From positions 1 through 61,686 of the forward strand of contig NZ_WHTD01000033.1 of NCBI RefSeq assembly GCF_009379765.1: a stretch of DNA of 61,686 bases. Direction: 5' to 3'. The first letter of the stretch is position 1. Every line of letters starts with the position of its first letter. Shown piece after piece: positions 1-9,222 of this stretch. The notes below the pieces were generated by a model. It saw only the letters and a program-made list of their open reading frames with translations, was not told the origin of the DNA and did not search any database. The translations under genes were made by a program, and so were the position numbers. This stretch comes from Actinophytocola sp. Its GTDB lineage: Bacteria; Actinomycetota; Actinomycetes; Mycobacteriales; Pseudonocardiaceae.

Positions 1-141
1 AAGACCTTCGGCGGCTGGAAGATCATCAAACGCGGCAGCACCCTGGAATGGGTCTCACCCTGCGGGTTCCACTACCCCCACCACCCCGAACCCATCACCC
101 ACCCCGAACCCACCCACCCCGAACCACCACCACCGTTCTGA
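1..141 (+). CDS. 3' end of an HNH endonuclease-like protein (13E12/DUF222 type), partial
   Basis: Frame 1 is open from the window edge to a TGA at 139-141 and encodes 46 residues. The start lies outside the window. The tail reads as a glycine-tryptophan strand segment followed by EWVSPCGFHY and then a proline/histidine/glutamate-rich low-complexity end (repeated HPEP). Proteins of the DUF222/13E12 HNH family in actinobacteria often end with a similar 'GW...W.SP.G..Y' segment after the HNH domain. The HNH motif itself is not in view, so the assignment rests on the tail only. It is probably the last resident gene before the insertion-sequence debris and the biosynthetic cluster. Confidence 0.4.
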   Translation, partial: KTFGGWKIIKRGSTLEWVSPCGFHYPHHPEPITHPEPTHPEPPPPF

Positions 142-410
142 TGCAACGCTGGGCTGACTGTCGTCGCCCCGGTTGATCATGGGCGCGGTCCTGGGCCGAT
201 CATTCCTCTTGCGACAGATGGACGATCGATCCAAGGGATGCGGTGATCGGTGTGCAGGAAGGCGAGCGCGGTGGCCCGTTCGCGGATTGGCGGAGTTTCG
301 CCAGGAGTCCGCTGGTGCCTAACGTTGCGGGCGGACGCGCTGCTCAGAGCTGACGGACGCCGTGTTGTGCACAGACGGGCCGGTCTGCGGGAACATCTGG
401 GGTCCGTCTG

Positions 411-1724
411 GTGAGGATCAAGGCCTCCGCGCTGGATCATCGTCGGTTCTGGGACGCCATGCACGCCGTGGATGCCGACGCGCTGCTCGAGATCGAGCGG
501 CGGATCGCCGCGACGGCGATCGAGCGCTTCGATGTGGACACCTCGTCGCTGGCGTTGGACATGACCAACTTCGCGACGTTCATCGACTCCACCCAACGGG
601 CGGGCGCCGATCGCGCAGCGGGGCAAGGCCAAGCAGAAACGCACCGATCTGCGGTTGGTCGGACTCGGGCCGGTGATCACCCGCGACGGCGGGATCCCGC
701 TGCTGTCGCATGCCTATCCCGGCGACCGCCCCGACGTGACCCAGTTCGGGCAGATGATCACCGAACTGGCCGCCCGGCGTCGCGAACTCGATGCTGAACT
801 CGACGCCGGTGCACCCGAGTTGACGGTGGTCTTCGACGCCGGGCAAAACTCCGAACCCAACTTCGCGCTACTCGATGAGCACCACCTGCACTACGTGGGC
901 TCGCTGCCGCCCTCAGATCACCCGGCGCTGCTCGATATTCCCGCCAGCGACTACCGGCCGGTCGCCGAGTTCGACGGGATCACCGCGCACGAGACCACCC
1001 TGGACGCGCTGGGGCTCTCGCACCGCGCGGTGCTGACCCACTCGCAAGAGTTGCACGACGCCCAGTCCCGCGGCTTCGACCAGACCCTGGCCAAGGCAAC
1101 CCGCAAGCTCGCCGAGATCGCCGACACCCTGGCCCGCGGCAAAGCCCGCCGCAGCAAGGAAAAACTGGAAGCCACGATCACCGCCATCTGCAAACCCCGC
1201 TGGGTCAACGAGGTGCTGACCTGGCGGCTGACCGGTGACACCCCACCCGATATCCGGCTGGACCACACCATCGACCCCCGCGCTCGCGCCGCGCTGGAAG
1301 ACCGGATCTTCGGCAAACGGATCCTCATCACCGACCACACCGACAACTGGTCCACCGCCGAGGTCATCGCCGGATACCGCTCCCAGTCCGACGCCGAGTT
1401 CGGCTTCCGCCAACTCAAAGACCCCACCTCGTCTCGTTTCCCCCGATGCACCACTGGACCAGCAACCACATCCGAGTCCACACCTTCTACTGCGTGCTCG
1501 CGCTGATGATCGCCCACCTGATGCGCCGCACCGCCCGACAGTCCGGCCTGCACCTGTCCGTCCGCGAGCTACTCGCCCAACTGGCCGGTATCGAAGAAAC
1601 CGTGCTGCTCTACCCCGGCCAACGCGGCCGACCCAAAGCCCGCCGCATGATCACCGACAGGACCGACCTCCAACAGCAACTGTTCAACCTCTACGAACTC
1701 CACCGGTGGGCACCAGCCAGTTAG
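411..1724 (+). pseudogene. IS1634-family-like transposase, broken by two frameshifts
   Basis: Three consecutive reading frames together read as one DDE transposase of the IS1634 type. Frame one (from a GTG at 411) carries RFWDAM and the DMTNFATFIDS segment with the first catalytic aspartate. The frame then shifts at about 595-640, and the protein continues as GLGPVITRDGGIPLLSHAYPGDRP, FDAGQNS, GSLPPSDHP, QSRGFDQTLAKA and then SDAEFGFRQLKD. A second shift at about 1425-1445 leads to MHHWTSNHIRVHTFYCVLAL and the C-terminus ending at 1724. These motifs are all in the normal order. The amino end looks shorter than intact family members. No terminal inverted repeats were identified by eye. It is inactive as written unless programmed frameshifting restores it, which two shifts make unlikely. 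Confidence 0.8.
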
Positions 1725-1781
1725 GTAATACACAACCCCAAGATCAACAATAGCCCTGACCTGCGGACACGCACCACAAGA

Positions 1782-2424
1782 TCAACTTATCCAGGAAACT
1801 CCCGCTAGCTTGAGTCCGGCGAGGCGTCCGGGACCTGGTCGGCTGGATTTCGGTGCGCCGGTTGGAGAGCCGATTGTTGTGCGGAGGTTCAGAAACCCGC
1901 GGCGAACCCGTGCGGGGGTCAGCAGGTCGGGCTTGGCGGTCTTCTCCCATGGGCGGCGCAGGTCGGTGGCCAGGCCGAGACGTGGGAGCAAGCAGTTCCA
2001 CGCGCGGGCCGATGCTGGGCCGTAATGCCGGGTGTCGGTGTGGGTGGTGACATCAGGTTCGCCCCAGGTGGCCGGGTTGCCGCAGACGAACTCGTCGCCG
2101 TGGCGGCGAGGCCGCCCCAACGTGTCCGGCAAGTGGACTGGGTAGGCGGCGGAGTACTCGATCGGAGCGCATCCGAACCAACACGACGACCGGTAAGTCG
2201 CGCAGGAGAAACGCCGACCGAGGACCGTCGTAGCCCGCGTCAGCCACCAGCAGCAGCTCGAACAACGCATTCGCACGCCGAGTCAAACACCGGTAGAACT
2301 CCTGCCGGAACCCGGCCCGTTCCCCGCCCACCATGCCGCTCTCGGCGTGATGCACACCGATCACCGCAGCCCTTGTGTCGATCATCGATCTGTCCCAAGA
2401 CGAATGATCAACCAAGGGCCGCAC
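1782..2424 (-). pseudogene. Degenerate actinobacterial transposase with internal deletions
   Basis: Minus-strand fragments read in order like a widespread actinobacterial transposase family: IGVHHAES and FYRCLTRRANALFEL at the N-terminal side, then directly VADAGYDGPRSAFLLRDLP and RMRSDRVLRRLP. After a frameshift near 2110-2150 follow NPATWGEPDVTTHTDTRHYG and SARAW, then DLRRPWEKTAKPDLLTPARVRRGF. Two large stretches that intact relatives have are missing: between FEL and DAGYD, and between the SARAW block and the RRPWEK block. Frame change plus deletions make it a dead remnant. Possible start codons are at 2424 and 2385. The family resemblance is from memory of conserved blocks; no search was run. 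Confidence 0.65.
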
Positions 2425-2560
2425 TCATGATCAGCAGGGTGCACCAACCAGCCCCAGAACGTCAAAACTCAAGACAGGATCATCGTGGCTACCCACACGT
2501 AACTCCGGTATCTCCCCGAATCTGCGCCGGCCGTGGGAGTAACGATCACCAAACCTCCGG

Positions 2561-2608
2561 TTGACCCCGGCTCGAGTTTTCGCGGCGGGGTTTCTCAACC
2601 TCCCGCGA
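2561..2608 (+). mobile_element. Short relic resembling a transposase C-terminal segment, opposite strand
   Basis: The plus strand here encodes LTPARVFAAGFLNLPR. The minus-strand transposase remnant at 1782-2424 carries LTPARVRRGFLNL near its C-terminus. The match suggests a second, inverted fragment of the same element family, 30-80 bp beyond the 3' end of the last cluster gene. It is short, so chance similarity cannot be excluded. The rest of 2425-2638 shows no gene that I can support. Confidence 0.35.
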
Positions 2609-2638
2609 GGACCGGAGGGGCACGAGACCCGGGACGGT

Positions 2639-3859
2639 TCAGTGCTGGTCCGTGAGCGATGCCCACGCCGCCGGGCTCAGCACCGTCGTCGGACCCGTCG
2701 CGGGCTTCGAGAACGAGCGCCACTTCGCCGGGTCGACCAGCAACGTGCTGCCCACCGCCAGCAGCGGCATGATCGCCGGCGGGTCGAACGGGACCGGCAG
2801 CAGCTCCTCCGGGCTCTCCCGGTACACACCCCGCCGGAACAGCGCGGAAAGCAGTTCCGCCGCCACCGCGCGCCGGTTGTGGCCCAGCTCGCCGTGTCGC
2901 AGCACCGCCATCAGCGCCATCGTCGTCCGCACTCCCACCCGGCCGGCGGAAAGAGGCGCGGGCGAGCGGCCGAGCGACACGTCCAGCAACGCGCCCACCA
3001 GGTCGACCCCGGCCAGCGACGCGTTCACCGGCTCGACAAGCCGCGGGTTGAGGTCGATCAGATGCGCCGTGCCTACAGAGTCGACGATCGCATCCACCGA
3101 CAGGGCACCGTGCCAGGACAGCTCCGCACCCAGCTTCTCCAGGTCCGACACCAGCCCGGGCATCGACACCGACTCCTTGGCCGACGCGCTGCCCTGCACA
3201 CCTTCCCGAACCCGCTCGACCACATGCGCCGCCACCAGCACGCCGTGGTCGAACACCGTCTGCGCCATCACGAACCTGCCGTCTACCGGCTCCTGCACCA
3301 GCACCTGCCAGCCCCGCGCGAAGGTGTCCGCGACCTCCGTGCGAACCGAGATCTCGGCGAACGACGCCGGACCGTCCACATGCCACACCCCGCGGCTCCC
3401 CGTGGAGATCGGCAGCTTGACGTAGCACGGGAACGACGCCGCGGACCGCAGCTCCGCCACCGACGACACGAGCGACGTGACCGGTAGCGGAATGCCCAGC
3501 AGCCGAAGCAGCTCGACCGCGGCGGCCTTGTCCTGCACCCGCGCCAGCGAGGAGAACGGTGGCACCGCGAACGGCACATCGATCGCGCCGGGATACCGGG
3601 ACAGCACGGCCAACTGCTCGTGGATCGGCAACAGCACGTCGTACTGTCGCGCCGCCACCGCCTCGCTCAGCGCGTCGAGGTACGCCAGCGGCTCCGCGCC
3701 GAACAGCGGGACCTTGTGCCGCCACTTCACCCGCCTGCTCACGGTCAGCAGCCCGTCCCGCTTCGGCTCCACGACCCCGACCCGGTGACCCTGCCTGGCG
3801 AGCACGGTCACCACCTCACGCGCCGACGCGCTGGCGGACTCTGTCAGCAGCACCCTCAT
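2639..3859 (-). CDS. ATP-grasp ligase domain protein
   Basis: The 406-residue protein has an ATP-grasp fold. The N-terminal pre-ATP-grasp half begins MRVLLTESASASAREVV (an NAD-like beta-alpha start). A central nucleotide-binding lysine region follows (CYVKLPISTGSRGVW), then VLVQEP, and the metal-binding end motif HLIDLNPRLVEP. Enzymes of this superfamily join a carboxylate, activated as acyl phosphate, to an amine or other nucleophile. The substrate is not visible. The ATG at 3859 overlaps the stop of the exporter gene (ATGA), so the two are translationally coupled and co-expressed with the PKS genes. It is the last gene of the operon. It may amidate or ligate the released polyketide acid, or act in self-protection; both are inference. 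Confidence 0.75.
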   Translation of the reverse strand: MRVLLTESASASAREVVTVLARQGHRVGVVEPKRDGLLTVSRRVKWRHKVPLFGAEPLAYLDALSEAVAARQYDVLLPIHEQLAVLSRYPGAIDVPFAVPPFSSLARVQDKAAAVELLRLLGIPLPVTSLVSSVAELRSAASFPCYVKLPISTGSRGVWHVDGPASFAEISVRTEVADTFARGWQVLVQEPVDGRFVMAQTVFDHGVLVAAHVVERVREGVQGSASAKESVSMPGLVSDLEKLGAELSWHGALSVDAIVDSVGTAHLIDLNPRLVEPVNASLAGVDLVGALLDVSLGRSPAPLSAGRVGVRTTMALMAVLRHGELGHNRRAVAAELLSALFRRGVYRESPEELLPVPFDPPAIMPLLAVGSTLLVDPAKWRSFSKPATGPTTVLSPAAWASLTDQH

Positions 3860-5202
3860 GACGGAAGGCCCGACTCGCGCGGCCGGCGCACGCCGACCAC
3901 CAGCAGCAGCAACGCGCCGCCGACGAACAGCAGCGACATCGACCCCAACGCCCACCGGTACGAGCCGGTCAGCTGGACCACGGCGCCGAACAGGAGCACG
4001 CCGAACGCGCTGCCACACCGGTTCACCATCTCGAACACACTGAAGTACTCACCGGACCGGTCCCGCGGTGTCAGGTTCGCGAACACCGCCCGGGAAAGGG
4101 AGTATCCGGTCCCGTTCACGAGTCCCATGAGGACACCCATCACACACAGCATGATCAGCGCGCCGGGCTGGACGCTCACCTGGACGAGAATCACGAGCAG
4201 CCAGATCCCGAGGCTCGCCAGCAGCACCCGCGGCCCGCCGTACTTCGTGGCCAACCGCCCGGCGACCGTCGTCGACCACACGGCGAGCAGGCTCACGAAC
4301 AGCACGCCGCCGATCAGCATCTCGGAGCCGACCTCCAGCTCCTCGGCGACGAACGTGGTGCCCTGGCTGGACAGCACCTGGATCGCGTTGTTGTACAGCA
4401 GGAACGCGACCAGGAACACCGCGGCGACCCGCCGGTCCCGCACCAGCTCGCGCAGCATCCTGCCGAACTGCACCTTCGGCTCGTCCGATACGGACCGCAG
4501 CGGCGTCGGCGGCAGGTGCCGCACCGGGATGGTAGAGAACCCGGCCCACCACAGTCCGGCGAGCACCAGGCACAGCACGAGCGCGGTGCCCTCCTCGAGC
4601 CCGAACGCGGAGTGGCCGATCATCAGCACCGCACCGACCACCAGGATCACGGCGGTGCCGAGGTAGCCGGCGGCGGACCCGCGGGCCGACACCGTCGCAC
4701 GCTCCGCGGGCGCCGCGATCTCCGGCAGATACGTGTCGTAGACGACGATCGACGCGCCCAGCGCGAGCGTCGCCAGCACGAACAGCATCCCGCCCGCGAG
4801 GTAGTTGGACTCGGTGACCAGCGCCAGCGCGACGGTGGCGACCGCGCCGGTGAGCGCGAGCACGCCGAGCAGCCGGTTTCGTGGCACCCGGCGGGCCAGC
4901 GCGCCGGCCGCGGGCAGCACGAGCGCCTGTAAGAACAGGGACAGCGACACCAGGAACGGGTACAGCGACTCGGCGCGCACCCCGATCCCGAGCGGGTGGA
5001 CGTAGCCGGACGGGTCCGCCGCGTCGGCGGTGATGTCGGTGAGGTACGGGCCGTAGAAGGTGGATGTGACGATCGTGGTGAACACCGAGTTCGCCCAGTC
5101 GTAGGCGTACCAGGCGCGGCGTACCTTGCGGTTATCGGGCGGCGCGGTGGCGACCGCGGTCGCGGTGACGTCGGGGGGATCGGCCGGCAGCAGGGTGGTC
5201 AT
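3856..5202 (-). CDS. MFS exporter of the UMF1 (Atg22-like) family
   Basis: The 448-residue membrane protein has about 12 hydrophobic segments. The N-terminal signature RRAWYAYDWANSVFTTIV is typical of the UMF1/Atg22-like branch of the major facilitator superfamily. A GxxSRAVFANLTPRDRSGEYF loop in the second half also fits that branch. It sits 12 bp after the thioesterase gene and overlaps the ATP-grasp gene by 4 nt. Position inside the biosynthetic operon suggests export of the product and possibly self-resistance (inference). The ATG at 5202 is preceded by GGAGACACCCG, an acceptable ribosome binding site. Substrates of this branch are poorly defined, so transport of the polyketide is not proven by sequence. 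Confidence 0.8.
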   Translation of the reverse strand: MTTLLPADPPDVTATAVATAPPDNRKVRRAWYAYDWANSVFTTIVTSTFYGPYLTDITADAADPSGYVHPLGIGVRAESLYPFLVSLSLFLQALVLPAAGALARRVPRNRLLGVLALTGAVATVALALVTESNYLAGGMLFVLATLALGASIVVYDTYLPEIAAPAERATVSARGSAAGYLGTAVILVVGAVLMIGHSAFGLEEGTALVLCLVLAGLWWAGFSTIPVRHLPPTPLRSVSDEPKVQFGRMLRELVRDRRVAAVFLVAFLLYNNAIQVLSSQGTTFVAEELEVGSEMLIGGVLFVSLLAVWSTTVAGRLATKYGGPRVLLASLGIWLLVILVQVSVQPGALIMLCVMGVLMGLVNGTGYSLSRAVFANLTPRDRSGEYFSVFEMVNRCGSAFGVLLFGAVVQLTGSYRWALGSMSLLFVGGALLLLVVGVRRPRESGLPS

Positions 5203-5214
5203 CGGGTGTCTCCA

Positions 5215-5964
5215 TCAGGTCAGCTCGTCGCGGATGATGTCGAGCACCTGGCCGGCGTGCTGCTCGGCGTAGAAATGCCCGCCCGGGAAGAGATGGCAGG
5301 CAAACCGAGAGCTGGTCTGCGCCGACCAGCCGCGTAACTCCGGCTCGGTCGCTCTCGGGTCCGCCCAGCCGCCGAGCGCGCTCAGCCCGACCGACAGCGG
5401 CGGCTCGACGCGGTAGGCGTACGCCTCGTTGACGGAGAAGTCGGCACGCATCATCGGCAGGAACGCCTCGAGCAGTTCGGGGTCCCGCAGGAGCAGGTCC
5501 GGCGTGCCGCCCATCGAGCGCAGCTCGCCGACGAGCCGCGGGATCGGCAGGTCGCGCAGTTGCAGCCGCTTCTCGGGCAGCTGCGGCGCGGGCCGTCCGG
5601 AGACGAACACGTGCGCGGGCGGCGGCGCGCCGATCGACCGCAGCCGCCGGGCCAGCTCGAACACGACGAGCGCACCCATGCTGTGCCCGAACAGCGCGTA
5701 GGTTCCGGTGAACTGGCTGTCCAAACTCGACACGACGTCGTCCACCATGGACCGGACGTCGCGGTGCGGCTCCTCGCGCAGCCGCTCGGCCCGGCCGGGC
5801 GGCTGGGCCGGGCAGATCCGGATCGACTCGCCGACGATCCGCTGCCACTGCGCGAACACGGCCGCGCTGGCGCCCGCGTGCGGAAAGCAGAACACCCGGG
5901 TCTCAGCGGTGGAGGGGGCGCCGAAAGGCAACCAGCGCGTTCCCTGGGTGGTCGGGGTACTCAT
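5215..5964 (-). CDS. Type II thioesterase (discrete, alpha/beta hydrolase)
   Basis: The 249-residue alpha/beta hydrolase has the type II thioesterase layout: FCFPHAGASAAVF near the N-terminus (oxyanion region), nucleophile GHSMGA with Ser95, and the catalytic His230 in PGGHFYAEQH. Known relatives hydrolyse stalled or mis-primed acyl groups from carrier proteins. Because the last PKS protein has no thioesterase domain, this enzyme may also release the finished chain (inference). The ATG at 5964 overlaps the upstream membrane-protein stop by 4 nt (ATGA) and follows GGAAAGGGAACCGC. The regular spacing places it firmly in the PKS operon. Confidence 0.88.
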   Translation of the reverse strand: MSTPTTQGTRWLPFGAPSTAETRVFCFPHAGASAAVFAQWQRIVGESIRICPAQPPGRAERLREEPHRDVRSMVDDVVSSLDSQFTGTYALFGHSMGALVVFELARRLRSIGAPPPAHVFVSGRPAPQLPEKRLQLRDLPIPRLVGELRSMGGTPDLLLRDPELLEAFLPMMRADFSVNEAYAYRVEPPLSVGLSALGGWADPRATEPELRGWSAQTSSRFACHLFPGGHFYAEQHAGQVLDIIRDELT

Positions 5965-6683
5965 GCGGTTCCCTTTCCGGCGACCGCGGGCCGCGGCATC
6001 CCCGCCGGACCCCAGGTCGTGGCGACGAACTCGGGGTGCCAGGTGTTGCGCACGTTGAGCTGCACGCAGATCGTGATGAGGACGGCGTCGCCGACGAGCT
6101 CCAGGATGATCGCGACGGCGATGAACCAGCCCTCGGGCAGCACCAGGAACGCACCGATCCGCACCAGCACCCGGGTGAGGAAGTAACCCATGCCCAGCAG
6201 CGTGGTGATCTTGGCGGTCCGCTGGTACACCGTGCTGTTCTGCGAGGCGGCCGGCATCGTGACGAAGTCGTTGGCGGCCGCGGCGAACAGCGGCTTGCCG
6301 GCCAGCACGGACGTCAGGCAGAACGTCGCCATCACCACGTCCACCGCGGCGACCGGCAGGAAGAACAGCGACAGCTCCCGCGAGATCACCGCCACCGCCG
6401 CGGAGAGCACGATGAACGCCATCACCATGCCGGCCACGAACCCGCGGCCGGCTCGCCTGTCCAGGTAGTACAGACCGCCGGCCACGAGCAGAGCGAGCAC
6501 CGCACCCAGCTCGATGCCCAGCAGGTTCGACATGACCAGGAAGGTGAGGCTCGGCACGAGCGTGTTGCGGATCATCCGCGGCAGCGCCACGACCAGCACC
6601 TGACCGGTGGCGCGCCACGTGTTCTCCGGCAGCTCCTCGAGCCGGGGCGTCGCCCGCGCCCGCAGCCAGCCCGGCCTCGTCAC
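5961..6683 (-). CDS. Integral membrane protein, possibly VC0807/DUF3159-like
   Basis: The 240-residue protein has about six to seven hydrophobic helices, with RMIRNTLVPSLTFLVMSNLLG near the start and a charged DRRAGRGF loop after the third. The pattern resembles small VC0807 or DUF3159 membrane proteins, whose function is not established. The start is a GTG at 6683 that overlaps the FkbH stop codon (GTGA). The gene also overlaps the thioesterase start. An earlier in-frame extension to 7979 would run through the FkbH gene and is rejected. Tight coupling on both sides suggests a role tied to product export, membrane anchoring or protection; this is inference. I do not recognise a catalytic motif. 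Confidence 0.6.
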   Translation of the reverse strand: MTRPGWLRARATPRLEELPENTWRATGQVLVVALPRMIRNTLVPSLTFLVMSNLLGIELGAVLALLVAGGLYYLDRRAGRGFVAGMVMAFIVLSAAVAVISRELSLFFLPVAAVDVVMATFCLTSVLAGKPLFAAAANDFVTMPAASQNSTVYQRTAKITTLLGMGYFLTRVLVRIGAFLVLPEGWFIAVAIILELVGDAVLITICVQLNVRNTWHPEFVATTWGPAGMPRPAVAGKGTA

Positions 6684-7753
6684 GTCAGCTCCAGGGTGAG
6701 GTACCCGGGCGGCGGCTGGATCTGCGCCAGGTCGGACTCGAACACCAGCCGGTTGCCGTCCCGCTCGGCCTCGGTGAACCCGGCGAACGCGTAGGTCACG
6801 TACATCACCCGGTTGCGGCCGGTCTCGACGAACTCGGCGCGCAGCTTGGCGCCGTCCTCCTTGGCGAGGCCCATGATGTGGTTGAGCAGCACGGTGCCGA
6901 CGCCGCGGGACATCACCCGGCAGGACATCAGCATCATGCGCAGGTACCAGTGCGGCTGCCCCTTCTCGACCAGCGCGAGCCCGATCTTGCCGTAGCTGCC
7001 GTACTTGTCGGTGAGCGAGGCGACGAACAGCAGGTGGTCGTCGGACTGGCGCAGCTCGTCGAGCTCCTCGTAGGAGTAGGTGCGGCCGGTCGAGTTGAGC
7101 TGGTTGGTGCGCACGGTCAGCTCCTCCGCGCGCTGCAGGTCCTCGCGCTCGGCCGGGCTGATCGTGAAGTGCATGTCCAGTGTGGACAGGAAATCCTCGG
7201 ACGTGCCGGCGAAGTCTGTCTCGACCTGGTTGCGCGCGACGTCGCTGCGGTACATGTGCCGGCGCAGCTTCGACTCGTCGGTGACGAACTTCGGTGTGAA
7301 CGCAGGCGCGGTGAGGGTCTCCAGGTCCAGCGCGTCCACGGTGATCACCGCGGGGTGGACGTGGTTGACCTCCGCACGCTCGAAGACCTGGTCGTCGACG
7401 AACGCCAGCGTGTCGACGCCGATGTTGATGGCCTTGGCGATCGCCTCGACCGACGACGACTTCGGGTTCCAGTTGATCTGCGGGTACAGGAAGTACTCGT
7501 CCAGGCCGGCCTCGCGCAGCTTCGCCATCGCCGTGTCGTGGTCGTTCTTGCTGGCGATCGAGTGCAGCACGCCGATCTCGTCGAGGCGCTTGATCTCGGC
7601 GACCACCGCCGGCCGCACGGTGACCTCGCCGTCCTCCAGGATCGTGCCGTTCCACAGGGTGTTGTCCAGGTCCCACACGACGCACTTCACCTTGCCGCGC
7701 TTCGCCAGTGCCTCGGTGTGCTCGACCGCGGCCGGCTGGTCCACAGTGGTCAT
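6680..7753 (-). CDS. fkbH-like: FkbH-like glyceryl-ACP loading enzyme (HAD phosphatase plus GNAT-like domain)
   Basis: The 357-residue protein begins its HAD domain with CVVWDLDNTLWNG (Asp28 and Asp30 nucleophile/acid pair), continues with SIASKND, and carries FVDDQVFERAEV. The C-terminal half has the acyltransferase-like block with YGSYGKIGLALVEK and MMLMSCRVMSRGVG. The FkbH family dephosphorylates 1,3-bisphosphoglycerate and loads the glyceryl group on a discrete ACP, the first step to hydroxymalonyl- or methoxymalonyl-ACP. The ACP and both oxidoreductases are the three genes directly upstream. The ATG at 7753 overlaps the acyl-CoA dehydrogenase stop by one base (TAATG) and follows GGGAGG. 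Confidence 0.93.
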   Translation of the reverse strand: MTTVDQPAAVEHTEALAKRGKVKCVVWDLDNTLWNGTILEDGEVTVRPAVVAEIKRLDEIGVLHSIASKNDHDTAMAKLREAGLDEYFLYPQINWNPKSSSVEAIAKAINIGVDTLAFVDDQVFERAEVNHVHPAVITVDALDLETLTAPAFTPKFVTDESKLRRHMYRSDVARNQVETDFAGTSEDFLSTLDMHFTISPAEREDLQRAEELTVRTNQLNSTGRTYSYEELDELRQSDDHLLFVASLTDKYGSYGKIGLALVEKGQPHWYLRMMLMSCRVMSRGVGTVLLNHIMGLAKEDGAKLRAEFVETGRNRVMYVTYAFAGFTEAERDGNRLVFESDLAQIQPPPGYLTLELT

Positions 7754-8910
7754 TACGCTGCCTCCCGGTACGCCTCGCCGGCGATGAACGTCTGCTGCAG
7801 CTCGGTGCTGCCCTCGATGATTTCCATGATCTTGGCGTCGCGGTACAGCCGGGCGGCCGGGAAGTCCTGGCTGCACCCGTTGGCGCCGTGGATCTGCACC
7901 GCGTCGTTCGCGGCCGCGACCGCCTTGGTCGATGCGAAGTACTTGGCGACCCAGGTCGCCATGATCGTCGCCGGGTCACCGGCTTCCTTGAGCCGGCCGG
8001 CCTCCTCGCACAGCAGGCGCGCGGCCCGCAGGCTGGTGACCAGGTCGCTGATCTTGCGGCGGATCAGCTGCAGGTCGCGCAGCTTCCCCTCGGCCACCTC
8101 GCGCTTGGAGGTGTAGTCGACGCACGCGTCCAGGCATGCCTGGATGATGCCGACCGAGCCGCTGGCGACGCTGAAGCGACCCATGTCCAGCGCGCCGGTC
8201 ATCACCATGCCGGCGGCCCAGCCCTGCGGGCCGAGCATGGCACTCGCCGGCACCCGCACGCCGTCGAACACGATCTCGGCGATCATGCTGGAGCGGGTCC
8301 CCAGCATGTTGGGGATCGGGGTGATCGTGACGCCGGGGGCGGTGGCCGGAACGAGGAACGCGCTCATGCCCGGCCCGGTGCGGGCGAACACCATCATGAT
8401 GTCCGCGACCTGCCCGCCGGTGATCCACTTCTTGCGACCGCCGATCACCCACCCGTCGCCGTCCTCGACGGCGATGGTGCCGGTGGCCGTGGCGTCGCTG
8501 CCGTTGTCCGGCTCGGACAGGCAGAACACGCCGAACGTCTCGCCGGAGATGAGCAGGGGCAGCAGCGTCGCGTGCTGCTCGGCACTCCCCCGCCGCCACA
8601 CCGCCCACGACACCATGGTGTGGACGGTGAGCATGCTGCGCAGCCCCGAGCAGCCCCGGCCAACCTCCTCGTGGATCTTGCCGAGGGTGATCATGTCCAG
8701 CCCGGCGCCGCCGACGTCGGCCGGCAGGAACGGTGCCCACAGCCCGAGCTCGCCGACCCGGTCCAGAACCGACCGCGGGAGCGCCTCGGCCTGGTCCCAC
8801 GCCTCGGCGTTGGGAATCACCTCGGTGTCGACGAACTCGCGCACCGTGGCGAGGTCGGGCACCGGTGGCCGGCCGGTGTCCCCGACCCTGCCGATGGCCG
8901 TGCTGCTCAT
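7753..8910 (-). CDS. fkbI-like: Acyl-CoA dehydrogenase-like oxidase for the hydroxymalonyl-ACP unit (FkbI-like)
   Basis: The 385-residue protein has the acyl-CoA dehydrogenase fold: CLSEPDNGSDA in the beta domain, GGRKKWITGG, and the C-terminal base Glu366 in EIIEGSTELQ. In extender-unit pathways this flavoenzyme oxidises 2-hydroxy-3-oxopropionyl-ACP, completing the carboxyl group of hydroxymalonyl-ACP. Its position between ACP and FkbH genes is the conserved arrangement of that pathway. The ATG at 8910 follows GGAGGG. A fatty acid catabolic role is unlikely given the neighbours. Confidence 0.9.
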   Translation of the reverse strand: MSSTAIGRVGDTGRPPVPDLATVREFVDTEVIPNAEAWDQAEALPRSVLDRVGELGLWAPFLPADVGGAGLDMITLGKIHEEVGRGCSGLRSMLTVHTMVSWAVWRRGSAEQHATLLPLLISGETFGVFCLSEPDNGSDATATGTIAVEDGDGWVIGGRKKWITGGQVADIMMVFARTGPGMSAFLVPATAPGVTITPIPNMLGTRSSMIAEIVFDGVRVPASAMLGPQGWAAGMVMTGALDMGRFSVASGSVGIIQACLDACVDYTSKREVAEGKLRDLQLIRRKISDLVTSLRAARLLCEEAGRLKEAGDPATIMATWVAKYFASTKAVAAANDAVQIHGANGCSQDFPAARLYRDAKIMEIIEGSTELQQTFIAGEAYREAA

Positions 8911-8946
8911 GGAAACCCTCCTGGTCCCGTAGGAATCAGCCGGCGA

Positions 8947-9207
8947 TCAGATCGCGGCGGCCTTGTCGGCCGCACCGACGAGCCGGGACACCAGGTCGGC
9001 CATCGCGTTCACCGAACGGAAGTTGTCGAGCTTCAGCTCCTCGTTGGGAATGCGGGTGGCGAACGTCTTCTCGATGAACATCACCAGCTCCATCGCGAAC
9101 AGCGAGTTCACGAAGCCGAGCGAGAAGATGTCCTGGTCGTCGGCTAACTCGATGTCCGGGTACTTGGCGGTGATGAACTGCCGGATCTCGGTGTAGGTGT
9201 CGGACAT
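8947..9207 (-). CDS. fkbJ-like: Discrete acyl carrier protein for the glycerate-derived extender unit (FkbJ-like)
   Basis: The 86-residue acidic protein has the phosphopantetheine serine Ser35 in GFVNSLFAMELV. The motif is NSL instead of the usual DSL, a variant seen in discrete ACPs of methoxymalonyl and hydroxymalonyl pathways. It would carry the glyceryl group from FkbH through two oxidations. It lies between the dehydrogenase genes, with short gaps of 15 and 36 bp. The start ATG at 9207 is preceded by a GAGGAGG-type site. Confidence 0.92.
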   Translation of the reverse strand: MSDTYTEIRQFITAKYPDIELADDQDIFSLGFVNSLFAMELVMFIEKTFATRIPNEELKLDNFRSVNAMADLVSRLVGAADKAAAI

Positions 9208-9222
9208 GGCGGTGGTTCCTCC

